From Hymenobacter lapidarius (GTDB lineage: Bacteria > Bacteroidota > Bacteroidia > Cytophagales > Hymenobacteraceae), in the NCBI RefSeq assembly GCF_001816145.1, contig NZ_MDZB01000153.1, positions 1 through 64,000 of the forward strand: a DNA stretch of 64,000 nt, read 5' to 3'. Below the pieces are notes generated by a model that saw nothing but the letters and a program-made list of their open reading frames with translations, was not told where the DNA came from and did not search any database. This document shows, piece after piece, positions 17,483 to 27,254 of this stretch (within the stretch, counting starts at the first letter, position 1; each line of letters starts with the position of its first letter). The position numbers and the translations under genes were made by a program.

Positions 17483-17869
17483 AGTGGGTATTAAAGCAAG
17501 AACACCAGCTACTGCCTGGATTTAAATAACTTAGCCCTGTTTTGGGGTTGTTGTAGGGAGGGTCGAGACGCAATACGCTGCGTCTCGACGTTGAAAGAAC
17601 ATTGCCGCAGCAGCGGCAATAAGCCCTGTTATGCTTGCTCGGGTAGCTTTTAAAAGTGGGCACAACAACGCGGCCGTGATAGCGGAATTGGCCGGGCCGG
17701 GGCGTAAGAGCCATTAGCCGCGGTGGCCGCACTGCTTCAGCCAGGCAGGCAAGGTGCCGGCGAATTATACCCTTCATTCCCGCAACCGCAGGGTGTCGAG
17801 CGCGACGATTTCAAGGTGTTGCTACCTGCTCATGAGTGCATTAATTCCTAAAAGCATCTATGCATATGT
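17483..17869. other. Gap before the second BLUF gene
   Basis: It holds an 11-bp-arm palindrome at 17562-17589 and a smaller hairpin (ATTGCCGC/GCGGCAAT, 17601-17620). A minus-strand open frame here has no homology and I treat it as chance. Otherwise I see nothing. Confidence 0.5.
17562..17589. repeat. Palindromic repeat with GTCGAGACGCA arms
   Basis: Perfect 11-bp arms GTCGAGACGCA and TGCGTCTCGAC surround the loop ATACGC. There is no T-run, so it looks like a REP-type element rather than a terminator. Confidence 0.65.
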
Positions 17870-18538
17870 ATGAGCATTCTTAAAAATTTTCATACCCAAA
17901 GCGCCACAGCCGCGTATAGGCAGCAGATGTTCCCTTCTCCCCTCGATACCGAGGCTCAGTGCCGCGTTAGGGATTGGGCCGCCGACCTAGCCGCCGCTTC
18001 TACCCCACACGCCCGGCATTACGAGCACCAGCTGCTGTCCCGCTACCAGCGGCAGGAGGTGAGCTGCGAGCAGGTGCTAACGCTTCTAGACGCTAGCCCT
18101 TACCACGTCTTATACCGCAGCCACGCCACCCGGCCCTTCTCCGAAGCCCAGCTGCAGGAGCTGCTGGCCGCGGCCCGCTCCTATAACACCCGGCACCACC
18201 TCACCGGGCTGCTGTTGCACAGCAACGGCTGCTTCGTGCAGGTATTGGAAGGCCCCAAAGCCGTCGTGCAGGCCCTCTACGCCCGCATCCAGCAAGATGC
18301 CCGGCACACGCACGTCGTCACCGTCAGCGAAGGCCATGGGCCAAAGCGGCGCTTCGGCAACTGGGACATGGCCTTGGGGCGCGTGGCCGGCTCGGCCGTG
18401 GTGCGGGCTTTCGAAACCGTGCTCCTTCAGGAAGAGGCACCGGATGCATTCGCTAGCGACAGGCTCCTGTCGGCGCTGCTCCAGGCCTTTGACGTACACC
18501 AGCCGCCGCCCACCAGCCTGGCTCCGCTGCGCAGGTAG
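17870..18538 (+). CDS. BLUF-domain blue-light photoreceptor, second copy
   Basis: A 222-residue paralogue of the BLUF protein at 15474. The N-terminal extension (HYEHQLLSRYQRQ, VLTLLDAS) corresponds to that of the first copy. The photoactive residues Tyr82 (YHVLYRSH), Asn106 (YNTRHHLTG), Gln124 (FVQVLEG) and Trp165/Met167 (NWDMAL) are all present. It lacks an output domain. The duplication with a shared N-terminal helix pair suggests a family-specific dimerisation or docking region. The start ATG at 17870 follows an AT-rich leader. A terminator follows at 18642. Confidence 0.9.
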   Translation: MSILKNFHTQSATAAYRQQMFPSPLDTEAQCRVRDWAADLAAASTPHARHYEHQLLSRYQRQEVSCEQVLTLLDASPYHVLYRSHATRPFSEAQLQELLAAARSYNTRHHLTGLLLHSNGCFVQVLEGPKAVVQALYARIQQDARHTHVVTVSEGHGPKRRFGNWDMALGRVAGSAVVRAFETVLLQEEAPDAFASDRLLSALLQAFDVHQPPPTSLAPLRR

Positions 18539-18896
18539 CTGCCGGGCTTTTCAAGCCAGTAATAAAACATCCATTGTTCGGGCAGCGCCGCCCGTTGCTG
18601 ACGGCGTGCTCCATGCGAAAAGCCTGTCTGCACCGCTGAAAAAAAAGCCCTGACCAGCGTGGCTAGGGCTTTTTCTTTGATGTCTCTGGGGTTTCCTCAG
18701 CTTTGCCAGCAGCTGGTGTTCGCATTCGCCTTGGCAATAAGCAATACAGCGGCCATAATGACAAGCACGGCAATCAATTGATAACCGACTGACTCACAAA
18801 CGCGGCATTACCACCGATGTAACGCGCTTTTGCTTCCTGTCGTTCCCGGTGTCCTTTTGCCGCTGCGGAACGTATTAGGCACAAAATTCCCCGCCC
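18539..18896. other. Gap between BLUF copy 2 and the DUF4112 gene
   Basis: Apart from the terminator at 18642-18674 it holds no recognisable gene or site. Confidence 0.4.
18642..18674 (+). terminator. Intrinsic terminator after the second BLUF gene
   Basis: Arms AAAAGCCCT and AGGGCTTTT enclose a 13-bp loop, followed by CTTTG. It lies about 100 bp after the stop codon. Confidence 0.65.
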
Positions 18897-19421
18897 ATGC
18901 TTCAGTCGCGTCAGCCCACCACACTCCCACCCTCTTCCTTTGATGCCAACGAGCGGCTGCGCTGGGTGGAGCGTATCGCCCGGCTCATGGATAGCCAGTT
19001 TCGGCTGCCGGGCACCCGTTTTCGCTTCGGCCTCGACCCGCTGCTGGGCCTGGTGCCGGTGGTGGGCGACTTGTCGTCGCTGGCCGTGTCGGTGGCCCTG
19101 CTGATGACCATGCTCCGCCACGGCGCCAGCGGGGCGGTGGTGGTGCGCATGGCCTTCAACATCCTGCTCGACACCGTGATTGGGGCCATTCCCATGCTGG
19201 GCAACATCTTCGACTTCGCCTACAAAAGCAATGAGCGCAACGTGGCCCTGCTGCGCCGCCACTACGCCGAGGGCAGGCACACCGGCAGCGGCAAGGGCTT
19301 GGTGGCGCTCCTGCTGCTGGGGTTTTTGGTGGTGTTTGGGCTGGTGGCTTGGGGCAGCTTTGCGGTGCTGCGGTGGGTGTGGCAATATCTTGATGCCCAC
19401 CCCATCGGGAGCGCCTGGTAG
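18897..19421 (+). CDS. DUF4112 membrane protein
   Basis: A 174-residue protein with the DUF4112 core: RIARLMDSQFRLPGTRFRFG, LDPLLGLVPVVGDLSSLAVS and LLDTVIGAIPMLGNIFDFAY. A C-terminal transmembrane helix (LVALLLLGFLVVFGLVAWG) follows. The GxxPxxG repeats suggest membrane-inserted hairpins. The function of this family is unknown. The ATG at 18897 is the first of the frame. It is convergent with the next hypothetical gene, and the two are only 32 bp apart. Confidence 0.85.
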   Translation: MLQSRQPTTLPPSSFDANERLRWVERIARLMDSQFRLPGTRFRFGLDPLLGLVPVVGDLSSLAVSVALLMTMLRHGASGAVVVRMAFNILLDTVIGAIPMLGNIFDFAYKSNERNVALLRRHYAEGRHTGSGKGLVALLLLGFLVVFGLVAWGSFAVLRWVWQYLDAHPIGSAW

Positions 19422-19453
19422 GGAGTGGTGGTGCAGCCCCTGGCGGCTCCGGC

Positions 19454-19912
19454 TTACGAAAGCTGCCGGGCCTGGTGGGCGGCGCTAATCAGGCCCGGGG
19501 CATTCCGGAGGGTGGCCAGCACCACTTCCCGGGCCGCTTGTTTGGCCTCGTCGCCGCTGATGTCCCGGATTTCGTGAGCGAACAGCTCCCCCATGGTCTG
19601 AAACGCGTGAAGCAGGGCCTGCCGCTGCGGCTTTTCGGCTTTCAGCTGGGCCTGCGCCAACCGAATCTGGGCAATAATCCGGCGCCGCCGAATGCGAAAC
19701 ACGGACTCATTAACCACGTACGGCTGCAGCGAATCCAGGAGTTCTACCAAGGGCAAGAGGCGGCTGGCTGTCGAAACCAAGGCCCCATCGAGCCGCCGGG
19801 GCCGTGGTGCTACTGCACCGGCCGCAACAGCAGCGCAGCCGTTGGAAACAGCATTGTCAGCGTCCGTCAGGCCGAACGGCTGGGCGGGCTCAGAAGTGGG
19901 GTTCGTTAGCAT
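19454..19912 (-). CDS. Hypothetical protein, helical
   Basis: A 152-residue protein I do not recognise. The first 40 residues are low-complexity, rich in A, P and S. The rest looks helical, with a basic patch (VFRIRRRRIIAQIRLAQAQL) and Ala/Gln-rich heptads. There is no signal peptide or membrane segment. GC content and codon use match the neighbours, and the frame is open with a normal ATG, so it is probably a real gene. Confidence 0.55.
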   Translation of the reverse strand: MLTNPTSEPAQPFGLTDADNAVSNGCAAVAAGAVAPRPRRLDGALVSTASRLLPLVELLDSLQPYVVNESVFRIRRRRIIAQIRLAQAQLKAEKPQRQALLHAFQTMGELFAHEIRDISGDEAKQAAREVVLATLRNAPGLISAAHQARQLS

Positions 19913-20147
19913 GAAGTAGGCGGGGTAGCACGGCGTAGTGGGTTCAAAGTAAGGGGATACGGGGCGGATGTTCGGCTACCGCCCTGCTAATGAAAGCGGA
20001 GCAGGCCGGATGATGCATCAGGCGCGGGGATTCAGCTTGCCGGGTCGTTCAACCCACCAAACCGCGCCGCGCCAATACCGGTTGCGGATTTCGCTCTACC
20101 TTTCGTTTTTGAAAATTCTGACCATAAGCCCGTTCCCTGCAAAGCAT

Positions 20148-22475
20148 ATGCACAAGTATTTATTGGCTCTTACCGTGGTGGCTTTCTCCCTGCCGGAGGC
20201 GGCCACGGCCCAGCAGCTACCGGCCCTCACGGCGCAAGACTACGCCCGCGCCGAACGCTTCATGGGCTACAACACCCAGGCGCTGGTAGACCGCAGCATG
20301 GGCCGCCCCAACTGGCTGGCCAACGACCGGTTCTGGTACCGGGTGATGACGGCCCAGGGCAGCGAGTTCATTTTGGTGGACCCGGCCCGCAAAACCCGCA
20401 CCGCTGCATTCGACCACGCCAGGCTGGCGGCCGGGCTCTCAGCGGCCAGCGGCCAGCCCTACGAGGCGGCCCGGCTGCCGTTTCGCAGCTTCACGTTTTC
20501 GCCCGATGAAGAGGTCATTTCCTTCGTCACTGGCGGCAAAAGCTGGAATTACGACGTAGTAAGCGGCCAGGTGACCCCCAACACCACGCCCGCGGCCAAG
20601 CCCGGCCCCAATGCCGAGAATGAGATAAACTCGCCCAACGGCCAGCTGGCAGCGTACATCCAGGACCACAACCTGTGGGTGCGCGACACCAAAACCGACC
20701 AGAAAACCCAACTCACCACCGACGGGGCCAAGGACTACGGCTACGCCACCGACAACGCCGGCTGGACGCACAGCGACAAGCCCGTGCTGCGCTGGTCGCC
20801 CGATTCGCGCAAGATTGCCACCTTCCGGCAAGACCAGCGCAACGTGAGCGACATGTACCTGGTGACCACCAACATTGGCAAGCCCACGCTGAAGGCGTGG
20901 AAGTACCCACTGCCCGGCGACAAAGACATTGCGATGATTGAGCGGGTGATTGTGGAAGTGAATCCGGCCAAAGTGGTGCGCCTGCAGATACCCGCCGACG
21001 CGCACCGCGGCACCCTGTCGGACGATATTTCCAGCAGCGGCACCTTCGACGACGTAGACTGGAGCCCCGACGCCAGCCAGCTGGCTTTCGTGTCGACCTC
21101 GCGCGACCACAAACAGGAGAAAATCCGCGTGGCCGATGCTGCCACCGGCGCCGTGCGCGAAGTATTTGAGGAAAACGTGGCCACGCAGTACGAGTCGGGC
21201 CAGGGTGCCATCAACTGGCGCTACCTGCCCAAAACCAAGGAAATCATTTGGTATTCGGAGCGCGACAACTGGGGCCATCTGTACCTCCACGACGCCACTA
21301 GCGGCAAAGCCAAGCAGCAGATTACCAAAGGTGATTTTGTAGTGACGCAGCTGCTGAAAGTAGACGAGCCCAAGCGCCAGCTCTATTTCCTGGCCGATGG
21401 CCGCGAGCCGGGCAACCCCTACTTCACCCATCTCTACCGGGTGGGGCTGGATGGCAAAAAACTGACGCTGCTCACGCCGGAAGCTGGCAACCACCAGGTC
21501 ACGCTTTCGCCCTCGGGCAAGTACTTTATTGATAGCTACTCGCAGCCCGACCGGCCGGGCGCCACGGTGCTGCGCGCGGCCGACGGCAAGCTGCTGCTGC
21601 CCCTGGAAAAGACCGATATTTCCCGCCTCACCGCCACCGGCTGGAAGGCGCCCACGCCCATCACGGTAAAAAACCAGGACGGCCAGATTGACCTGTACGG
21701 CCTCATGTTTACGCCCAGCACGCTGGACCCGGCTAAGAAATACCCCATCATCAACTACATCTACCCCGGCCCGCAGGGCGGCGGCGTGGGCAACTGGTCT
21801 TTTTCGGCGGCGCGGAGCGACCACCAGGCCCTGGCCGAGCTGGGCTTTGTGGTGGTGGTTATCGAAGGCAGCTGTAACCCCCTGCGCTCCAAGAGCTACC
21901 ACGATGCCTGCTACGGCAACATGGCCGAAAACACGCTATCGGACCAAGTGACGGGCATGCGGCAGCTGGCGCAGAAATACCCGTACATCGACCTGGAGCG
22001 GGCCGGCATCTGGGGCCACTCGGGCGGCGGCTATGCCACGGCGGCGGCCATGTTCCGCTACCCGGACTTCTTCAAGGTGGGCATCTCCGAATCGGGCAAC
22101 CACGAAAACCGCAACTACGAGGACGACTGGGCCGAGCGCTACATCGGCCTGCTCAAAACCAACCCCGACGGCACCACCAACTACGACAACCAGGCCAACG
22201 CCACGTTTGCCAAAAACCTGAAGGGCAAGCTCATGCTGGCCCACGGCCTGATGGACGACAACGTGCCCCCTTACAACACCCTGCTGGTGGTGGAAGCCCT
22301 CACCAAAGCCAACAAGAGCTACGACCTGGTGGTGTTCCCGAACGCGGCCCACGGCTACGGCGCCTACTCACCCTACATGACGCGCCGCCGCTGGGACTAC
22401 TTCGTGCAGCACCTGGCCGGCGCCCAGCCCCCGCACGACTACGAGATGAAGCCCAAGGCCGACCCGCGCAACTAG
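20148..22475 (+). CDS. S9-family dipeptidyl peptidase IV-like serine protease
   Basis: A 775-residue exported peptidase. A signal peptide (KYLLALTVVAFSLPEAATA) is followed by an eight-bladed propeller region, with repeats such as LRWSPDSRKIATFR and VDWSPDASQLAFVS. The alpha/beta-hydrolase domain starts near residue 510. The catalytic triad is visible: Ser in GIWGHSGGGYAT, Asp in AHGLMDDNVP and His in NAAHGYGAY. DPP-IV-like enzymes cut X-Pro dipeptides from peptide N-termini, probably in the periplasm here. I chose the ATG at 20148 because it begins the signal peptide; the frame is open from 19968. A strong terminator follows. Confidence 0.92.
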   Translation: MHKYLLALTVVAFSLPEAATAQQLPALTAQDYARAERFMGYNTQALVDRSMGRPNWLANDRFWYRVMTAQGSEFILVDPARKTRTAAFDHARLAAGLSAASGQPYEAARLPFRSFTFSPDEEVISFVTGGKSWNYDVVSGQVTPNTTPAAKPGPNAENEINSPNGQLAAYIQDHNLWVRDTKTDQKTQLTTDGAKDYGYATDNAGWTHSDKPVLRWSPDSRKIATFRQDQRNVSDMYLVTTNIGKPTLKAWKYPLPGDKDIAMIERVIVEVNPAKVVRLQIPADAHRGTLSDDISSSGTFDDVDWSPDASQLAFVSTSRDHKQEKIRVADAATGAVREVFEENVATQYESGQGAINWRYLPKTKEIIWYSERDNWGHLYLHDATSGKAKQQITKGDFVVTQLLKVDEPKRQLYFLADGREPGNPYFTHLYRVGLDGKKLTLLTPEAGNHQVTLSPSGKYFIDSYSQPDRPGATVLRAADGKLLLPLEKTDISRLTATGWKAPTPITVKNQDGQIDLYGLMFTPSTLDPAKKYPIINYIYPGPQGGGVGNWSFSAARSDHQALAELGFVVVVIEGSCNPLRSKSYHDACYGNMAENTLSDQVTGMRQLAQKYPYIDLERAGIWGHSGGGYATAAAMFRYPDFFKVGISESGNHENRNYEDDWAERYIGLLKTNPDGTTNYDNQANATFAKNLKGKLMLAHGLMDDNVPPYNTLLVVEALTKANKSYDLVVFPNAAHGYGAYSPYMTRRRWDYFVQHLAGAQPPHDYEMKPKADPRN

Positions 22476-22496
22476 GCGCGACTTACCCAAAACGCG

Positions 22497-22547
22497 AATG
22501 GGGCAACCGGAGCAGCCGTTACCACGGCCCCGGTTGCCCCATTTTCT
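22497..22547 (+). terminator. Intrinsic terminator after the S9 peptidase
   Basis: Arms AATGGGGCAACCGG and CCGGTTGCCCCATT (14 bp, perfect, 19-bp loop) are followed by TTC. It starts 21 bp after the stop codon. Confidence 0.85.
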
Positions 22548-22618
22548 GTACCCATGTAGATGCTACTCGCCGCCGTTGTCTAGCCGTGGGCCATCTTCGT
22601 TCCAGCCAGCGGAGCGGG

Positions 22619-23041
22619 CTACGCGGTGGGCAGGCTGCGGTTGAAGTGATTGTGCAGCACTGTGTTGATTTTCTCCTCCGTAAGGGGCTTGTTCAGAAAG
22701 CCGGCAATGTTGAGCTTGCCCACCCGGTCCACGTCCTGCGGGTGCAGCGAGGTGGTGAGCATGACGATGATGATGGCCTGTTTCTCCGGGAGAGGCAGCA
22801 GGTCGTAGGCCGCCAAAAAGCCAAACCCGTCTAATACAGGCATTTTTACATCCAACAGAATCAGGGCCGGGCAGTCTGTGGTGGCACCCTGGCAATGCTC
22901 CTCCAGCAGGCCCAGCGCCTCCTGGCCATTGGTGGCTACCAGCAGCTCACTGGTTACACCCAAACGATTCAACAACAGTTGGTTGAGATAATTAGTCGTT
23001 TGGTCGTCATCGACGAGCAAGACGCTGCTAAGTTTTTGCAT
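22619..23041 (-). CDS. Single-domain response regulator (CheY-like)
   Basis: A 140-residue receiver domain with VLLVDDDQTTNYLNQ (acidic pair), LILLDVKMPVLDGFGF (phospho-acceptor Asp), VMLTT (switch Thr) and GFLNKPL (Lys-Pro). It has no output domain. It lies 41 bp downstream of the PAS histidine kinase in the same operon as kaiBBC, and is the likely phosphoryl target of that kinase. I chose the ATG at 23041 (MQKLSSVLLVDDD); the longer frame from 23071 adds ten residues. Confidence 0.9.
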   Translation of the reverse strand: MQKLSSVLLVDDDQTTNYLNQLLLNRLGVTSELLVATNGQEALGLLEEHCQGATTDCPALILLDVKMPVLDGFGFLAAYDLLPLPEKQAIIIVMLTTSLHPQDVDRVGKLNIAGFLNKPLTEEKINTVLHNHFNRSLPTA

Positions 23042-23082
23042 GGAAGGGTATGGGCCGCTCAAAACCGGCAAACAAACGCGGG

Positions 23083-24801
23083 CTATCGGACGAAGTATAC
23101 GGAAAACGTGGTGCCCACGCCGAGCCGGGAGCTAACCTCTATGCGCCCGCCCGCATTCTCAATCATTTTCTTCACCATGTAAAGCCCAATGCCCGAGCCC
23201 TCTACGTGGTCGTGGAAGCGCTGAAACATGCCAAACAGTCTTTGCTCATTATGCGCATCCAGGCCCAGGCCGTTGTCCTCCACCTCCAGCACCATATACT
23301 CCGCTTCGGAGCGGGCGCGCACGCGCACGTGCGGCGGCCGGCCGGGGTCGCGGTACTTGAGGGCGTTGCTGAGCAGGTTGAATACCACGCTGCGCAGGTT
23401 TTTCTCCGAAAACAACACGGTTGGCACCGCCGCCACGTCCACGTCGAGCCGCGCGCCGGCTGCCTGCACAAGCGGCTCCAGGTCGAGGCGCACGTCGTGG
23501 ATAATGCCAGCCAGGCCCACGGGCTGCGTGGGCAGGCCGTGCTCCTTCTGCAGCTTCGACACGTCGGTGAGGTGCTCAATGGTGCGCTTGAAGCGGTTCA
23601 CCGAGTCCTGCATCAGGTGCAGAATGGGCTGCACGGGCTCGGTCTGCACGGTGGCGGGCGGCAGCTCCACCAGCAGGGCATGCAGCAGCCCTTCTATGTT
23701 GCTGATGGGGGCCTTGAGGTCGTGGGAGGCCGTGTAAATGAAGTTGTCCAGGTCCACGTTCACCCGCGTGAGCTGCTCGTTGTTGTCGCGCAGCTGGCGC
23801 TGGCCGTGGTCAATGCGCTCCAGGGCCAGCCTGTGTTCGTGGATGTCGGTGTAGGTGCCAATCCATTGCATCACCTCGCCCTGCTCGTTGCGTGAGGGCA
23901 GGGCGCGGCCCAGCATCCAGCGGTAGTCTCCCTGGGCGTTGCGAATGCGGCATTCCACCTCGTAGGGCTGGCCCGTTTGCAAGCTCTGCTGCCAGCGCGC
24001 CAGCGTGGGCGCGGCATCGTCGGGGTGCAGGCGCTGGCGCCAGGATTGCTCCGCCGCGGGGCCCTGGCCTTGCTGCTGCCCGATGTAGTCGTACCAGCGG
24101 CGGTTGCGGTAGGTGTGTTCGCCCAGCGCGTTGGTGGTCCAGGCAATTTGAGAGATACCTTCCAGCATGCGGCTGGCTTCGGCTGCGGCGCGCTCAACCA
24201 CGAGCCGGGCGGCTTCTTCGCGCTTCAGCGCTTGGGTTTTGCGGTCGAGCAGGGCGTTTTGCTCGGCTACCTGGGCCCGAATGGCGGTTATTTCGCGCTG
24301 GGCCGACAAGTCCGTGACAATCACCGCCAGCGTGGGCGTTTCGTTGAACTGCAGCATATTCATCGACACCGAGAAAGGCACCAGCGCCCCTGCTTTGGTT
24401 TGCAGCAGCAGCTCGCCTTTGCTTTTGCCGCCCCAGCCCCGCAGCATCAGGCCGGCCCAGTACTCCTTGCTGGCCGGGGGCACAAACTCGTCAAACGCGC
24501 TGCCAATCAGCTCGCTCAGGGGGCGGCCCATGAGCCCGGCCAGGCAGGCATTGCAGTACAGCACCGTTGCGTCTTCGGTGAGCAGCAAGGCGCCCTCGTT
24601 CATTTCCTCAATCAGGGTGCGGTAGCCCTGGTCGGCGCCCTGCAGCGTGAAAATGCGCGGGCCCTCGGCGCCTTGCACGGCCAAGGCGTCCACGGCTCCG
24701 GTCCGGATGGCGTGAATCAGCTCCTGCGCCTCCTCAAGCTGGTAACGCAGCTCCTCGTTCTCACGGGCCAGCGCAGCGGACGTGGGCCGGTCCTCACTCA
24801 T
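23083..24801 (-). CDS. PAS-domain sensor histidine kinase of the kai operon
   Basis: A cytoplasmic kinase of about 572 residues. An N-terminal coiled coil is followed by two PAS domains (YRTLIEEMNEGALLLTEDA and EGISQIAWTTNALGEHTYR), with a PAC motif (GDYRWMLGRALPSRNEQG) after the second. A HisKA domain has FIYTASHDLKAPISNIEG as the H-box. The HATPase domain shows VVFNLLSNALKYRD, EDNGLGLD and GSGIGLYMVKKMIENAGG. It has no transmembrane helix. Its place between kaiB and the response regulator suggests it reads the KaiBC state, as SasA does in cyanobacteria, but it has no KaiB-like sensor domain. I chose the ATG at 24801; a GTG lies two codons earlier. Confidence 0.9.
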   Translation of the reverse strand: MSEDRPTSAALARENEELRYQLEEAQELIHAIRTGAVDALAVQGAEGPRIFTLQGADQGYRTLIEEMNEGALLLTEDATVLYCNACLAGLMGRPLSELIGSAFDEFVPPASKEYWAGLMLRGWGGKSKGELLLQTKAGALVPFSVSMNMLQFNETPTLAVIVTDLSAQREITAIRAQVAEQNALLDRKTQALKREEAARLVVERAAAEASRMLEGISQIAWTTNALGEHTYRNRRWYDYIGQQQGQGPAAEQSWRQRLHPDDAAPTLARWQQSLQTGQPYEVECRIRNAQGDYRWMLGRALPSRNEQGEVMQWIGTYTDIHEHRLALERIDHGQRQLRDNNEQLTRVNVDLDNFIYTASHDLKAPISNIEGLLHALLVELPPATVQTEPVQPILHLMQDSVNRFKRTIEHLTDVSKLQKEHGLPTQPVGLAGIIHDVRLDLEPLVQAAGARLDVDVAAVPTVLFSEKNLRSVVFNLLSNALKYRDPGRPPHVRVRARSEAEYMVLEVEDNGLGLDAHNEQRLFGMFQRFHDHVEGSGIGLYMVKKMIENAGGRIEVSSRLGVGTTFSVYFVR

Positions 24802-24844
24802 TCCCACACGGGCCCTGTAGTAGGTGGGGTGATGCCCAGGGCTT

Positions 24845-25138
24845 TCAGCACCGCTCGCGGTTGGAAAAGTCGCCCACCAGGCGGCGCACCAGCCCCGGCC
24901 GCCGCTTAATGAGCGTGGGCACGCCTATCAAATCCATTTCATGGGCCAGCTCGGGCTGCTGGTACACGTCCACAATCAGCAGCTCGTAGCGGCCTTTCAG
25001 GAACTGCTCGCAAATTTCCTTGATGTTGCGCACGGCCCGCGTCGAGTTGGGCGTGGCCCCCGTGATGTACAGGTGCAGCAAGTATTCGGGGCCGGAATGT
25101 TCTTCCGGCGCGTCGTCCGAGTCCAATTGAGGTTCCAT
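24845..25138 (-). CDS. kaiB: KaiB-family protein, distal copy
   Basis: A 97-residue KaiB-fold protein with LLHLYITGATPNSTRAVRNI, a thioredoxin-like beta-alpha start without CxxC, then KGRYELLIVDVYQQPELAHEMDLIGVPTLIKRRPG. In cyanobacteria fold-switched KaiB binds phosphorylated KaiC. The gene lies 10 bp after the other kaiB and is not identical to it (different N-terminus and C-terminus), which suggests division of labour. It is part of the kaiC-kaiB-kaiB-kinase-regulator operon. Confidence 0.9.
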   Translation of the reverse strand: MEPQLDSDDAPEEHSGPEYLLHLYITGATPNSTRAVRNIKEICEQFLKGRYELLIVDVYQQPELAHEMDLIGVPTLIKRRPGLVRRLVGDFSNRERC

Positions 25139-25148
25139 GGGCCGGGGG

Positions 25149-25448
25149 TTAACGGGTGAGATAGTGCACGTCCAGTCCCAACAGCACCCGCTCCTCGTTC
25201 GAGAGGTCGCCGATGATTTTACGAATGGGCTCGGGCACCTTGCGCACCAGCGTGGGAATGGCTAGAATCTGGTCGCCTTCGGCCAGCTGGGGGTTCACCA
25301 ACAGGTCGATTACTTCAATTTTGTAGCGGCCTTTGAGGTGCTGCTCGCAATATCTTTTCAGGTTGGCCAGGGCCGTTACAGATTTGGGCGTTTGGCCAGC
25401 TACGTACAAGCGCAGTTCCCAAGTTTCTTCGTCGTTTTCTTCAGCCAT
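25149..25448 (-). CDS. kaiB: KaiB-family protein, proximal copy
   Basis: A 99-residue KaiB-fold protein with [21 protein letters not shown] and [36 protein letters not shown], ending in [19 protein letters not shown]. This tail is closer to cyanobacterial KaiB than that of the second copy. I chose the ATG at 25448 ([12 protein letters not shown]); the frame is open further upstream into kaiC but without homology. It lies 46 bp downstream of kaiC. Confidence 0.92.
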   Translation of the reverse strand: MAEENDEETWELRLYVAGQTPKSVTALANLKRYCEQHLKGRYKIEVIDLLVNPQLAEGDQILAIPTLVRKVPEPIRKIIGDLSNEERVLLGLDVHYLTR

Positions 25449-25494
25449 GGAAAGGATGGGGCAAATGCCAATAGCATTTTGGGTATATGTGCTA

Positions 25495-27234
25495 CTACTT
25501 GGTTTCGGCGGGGGCCGGCGTCGCGCGCGCGGGAGGGTTGGCGGCGGCAATGCGCTGGTTGCCGCTCGTGAGGGTTTGCTGGCGGTTTTGCTCGTCGGAA
25601 TAGATTTGCCGCAGCTCCTCTTCCACCGATTCAAACTCGGTGCGCAGGTTGGCAATGTTGGCTTCGAGCACGCGGCGGCGGCGCTCCAGCTCCCGGTCGC
25701 GGCGGTCGGTTTCCTGCTGCGCTGCCAGCGTTTGGGCGTGCTGCTGCATTTGCTGCGTGAGGCGGCTGGCCCCGGTCACAATGCCGGTGGGCCCCACCAC
25801 CACGTCCAGCAGCTCAATGCCATGCTCGGTCACAATAAATTCGCGCACCTGGTTGGAGTGGGCCATGCCGCGCGATTTCAAAATGCTCAGGCCGCGGTTG
25901 CGCTCGCCAATGCCCTCCAGGTCGCGCACGCTTATCCAGGTATCTACCAGCGACGACACGCCTTCGTCGGTCATTTCCTGCTGCAGCCCGCGCCCACTTA
26001 CCAGGGCGGTGAAGAAGGCGGTGATGCCGTTCACCTTCAAAAAGTCGATGAGGCGGGTGAGCATGCTGCGCACCTCGGCCGCGTTGCCCACGGAAATCAG
26101 ATTGGTGATGGGGTCGATGACCACCGCCGCGGGTTTGAAGTCTTTCACCAGCCGGTGCAGCGTCACGAGGTGCTGCTCCAGGCCGTTGATGGTGGGCCGC
26201 GAGGCTTCGATGCGCAGCAACCCTGCCGCCACGTGCTGCTGCAAATCGATGCCCACCGACCTCATGTTGCGCAGCAATTGCTGCGGCGATTCTTCAAAGG
26301 CAAACAGCAGGCAGCGCTGCCCCTGCTGGCAGACTTTTTCTGCAAAGGCAGCGGCCAGCGTGGTTTTGGCCGTGCCCGCTGTGCCGGTTATTAGCACGCT
26401 GGTGCCCTGGTAGAAGCCGCGCCGGCCAAACATCTCGTCGAGGGCCGGCACGCCGGAAGCCATGATGTTGTCGGAAACGGGGTGGTCGAGCTGCAGCGAC
26501 GTCACGGGCAGCACCGAAATGCCGTCTTCGGTGATGAGGTAGGGGTATTCGTTGGTGCCGTGGGTGCTGCCGCGGTACTTCACAATGCGCAGGCGGCGGG
26601 TGGTAATCTGGTCGATAACCCGGTTATCAAGCAAAATCACGCAGTCCGACACGTACTCCTCCAGGCCCTGGCGCGTCAGAGTGCCGTCGCCGCGCTCGGC
26701 CGTGATGATGGTGGTCACGCCCTTGCCCTTCAGCCAGTGAAACAGGCGGCGGATTTCGGAGCGCAGCACGCCCTGGTTGGGAAAGCCCGAAAACAGGGCC
26801 TCAATGGTGTCAAGCACCACGCGCTTGGCCCCAATGGAGTCGATGGCGTGGCCCAGGCGAATGAACAACCCTTCGAGGTCGTACTCCCCGGTTTCCTCAA
26901 TCTCGGAACGGTCGACGTGCACGTGGTCGACACGCAGCATCTTGCGGGCCTGCAGCTCCACCAGGTCGAAACCCAGCGACGCCACGTTGGCGGCCAGCTC
27001 CGGCGCGGTTTCCTCAAAGGCCATGAGCACGCCCGGCTCGTTGTAGTCCTGAATGCCGCGCACCAGAAACTCGATGCCCATCAGGGTTTTGCCGCAGCCG
27101 GCGCTGCCACAAATCAGCGTGGGACGCCCCAGCGGCAGGCCGCCTTCGGTAATTTCGTCAAGCCCTTCGATACCCGTAGGGGACTTGGGCAGCTTGGGTA
27201 ATGCGGGGGCAACAGACGAGCGAAACTCTTGCAT
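25495..27234 (-). CDS. kaiC: KaiC-like double-domain ATPase/kinase with coiled-coil tail
   Basis: A 579-residue KaiC homologue with two RecA-like domains. Walker A motifs are at residues 43-50 (GSAGCGKT) and 284-291 (GTAGTAKT). The catalytic Glu pairs are at 74-75 (AFEET) and 314-315 (AFEES). The autophosphorylation segment of cyanobacterial KaiC (T426, S431, T432) corresponds to TDEGVSS at 422-428, giving Thr422, Ser427 and Ser428. After residue 490 a charged and Gln-rich coiled coil of about 70 residues replaces the cyanobacterial A-loop tail that KaiA binds. No kaiA is nearby. The role may be timing or stress signalling. The first gene of its operon, it has a TAACTTTG -7 element 21 bp upstream. 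Confidence 0.93.
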   Translation of the reverse strand: MQEFRSSVAPALPKLPKSPTGIEGLDEITEGGLPLGRPTLICGSAGCGKTLMGIEFLVRGIQDYNEPGVLMAFEETAPELAANVASLGFDLVELQARKMLRVDHVHVDRSEIEETGEYDLEGLFIRLGHAIDSIGAKRVVLDTIEALFSGFPNQGVLRSEIRRLFHWLKGKGVTTIITAERGDGTLTRQGLEEYVSDCVILLDNRVIDQITTRRLRIVKYRGSTHGTNEYPYLITEDGISVLPVTSLQLDHPVSDNIMASGVPALDEMFGRRGFYQGTSVLITGTAGTAKTTLAAAFAEKVCQQGQRCLLFAFEESPQQLLRNMRSVGIDLQQHVAAGLLRIEASRPTINGLEQHLVTLHRLVKDFKPAAVVIDPITNLISVGNAAEVRSMLTRLIDFLKVNGITAFFTALVSGRGLQQEMTDEGVSSLVDTWISVRDLEGIGERNRGLSILKSRGMAHSNQVREFIVTEHGIELLDVVVGPTGIVTGASRLTQQMQQHAQTLAAQQETDRRDRELERRRRVLEANIANLRTEFESVEEELRQIYSDEQNRQQTLTSGNQRIAAANPPARATPAPAETK

Positions 27235-27254
27235 GTAGGGGGTTTAGATTAAGT

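Noticed and set aside
17307..17777. Minus-strand 156-codon frame
   Set aside because: It overlaps the STAS-like gene and spans the palindrome at 17562; no homology or plausible composition.
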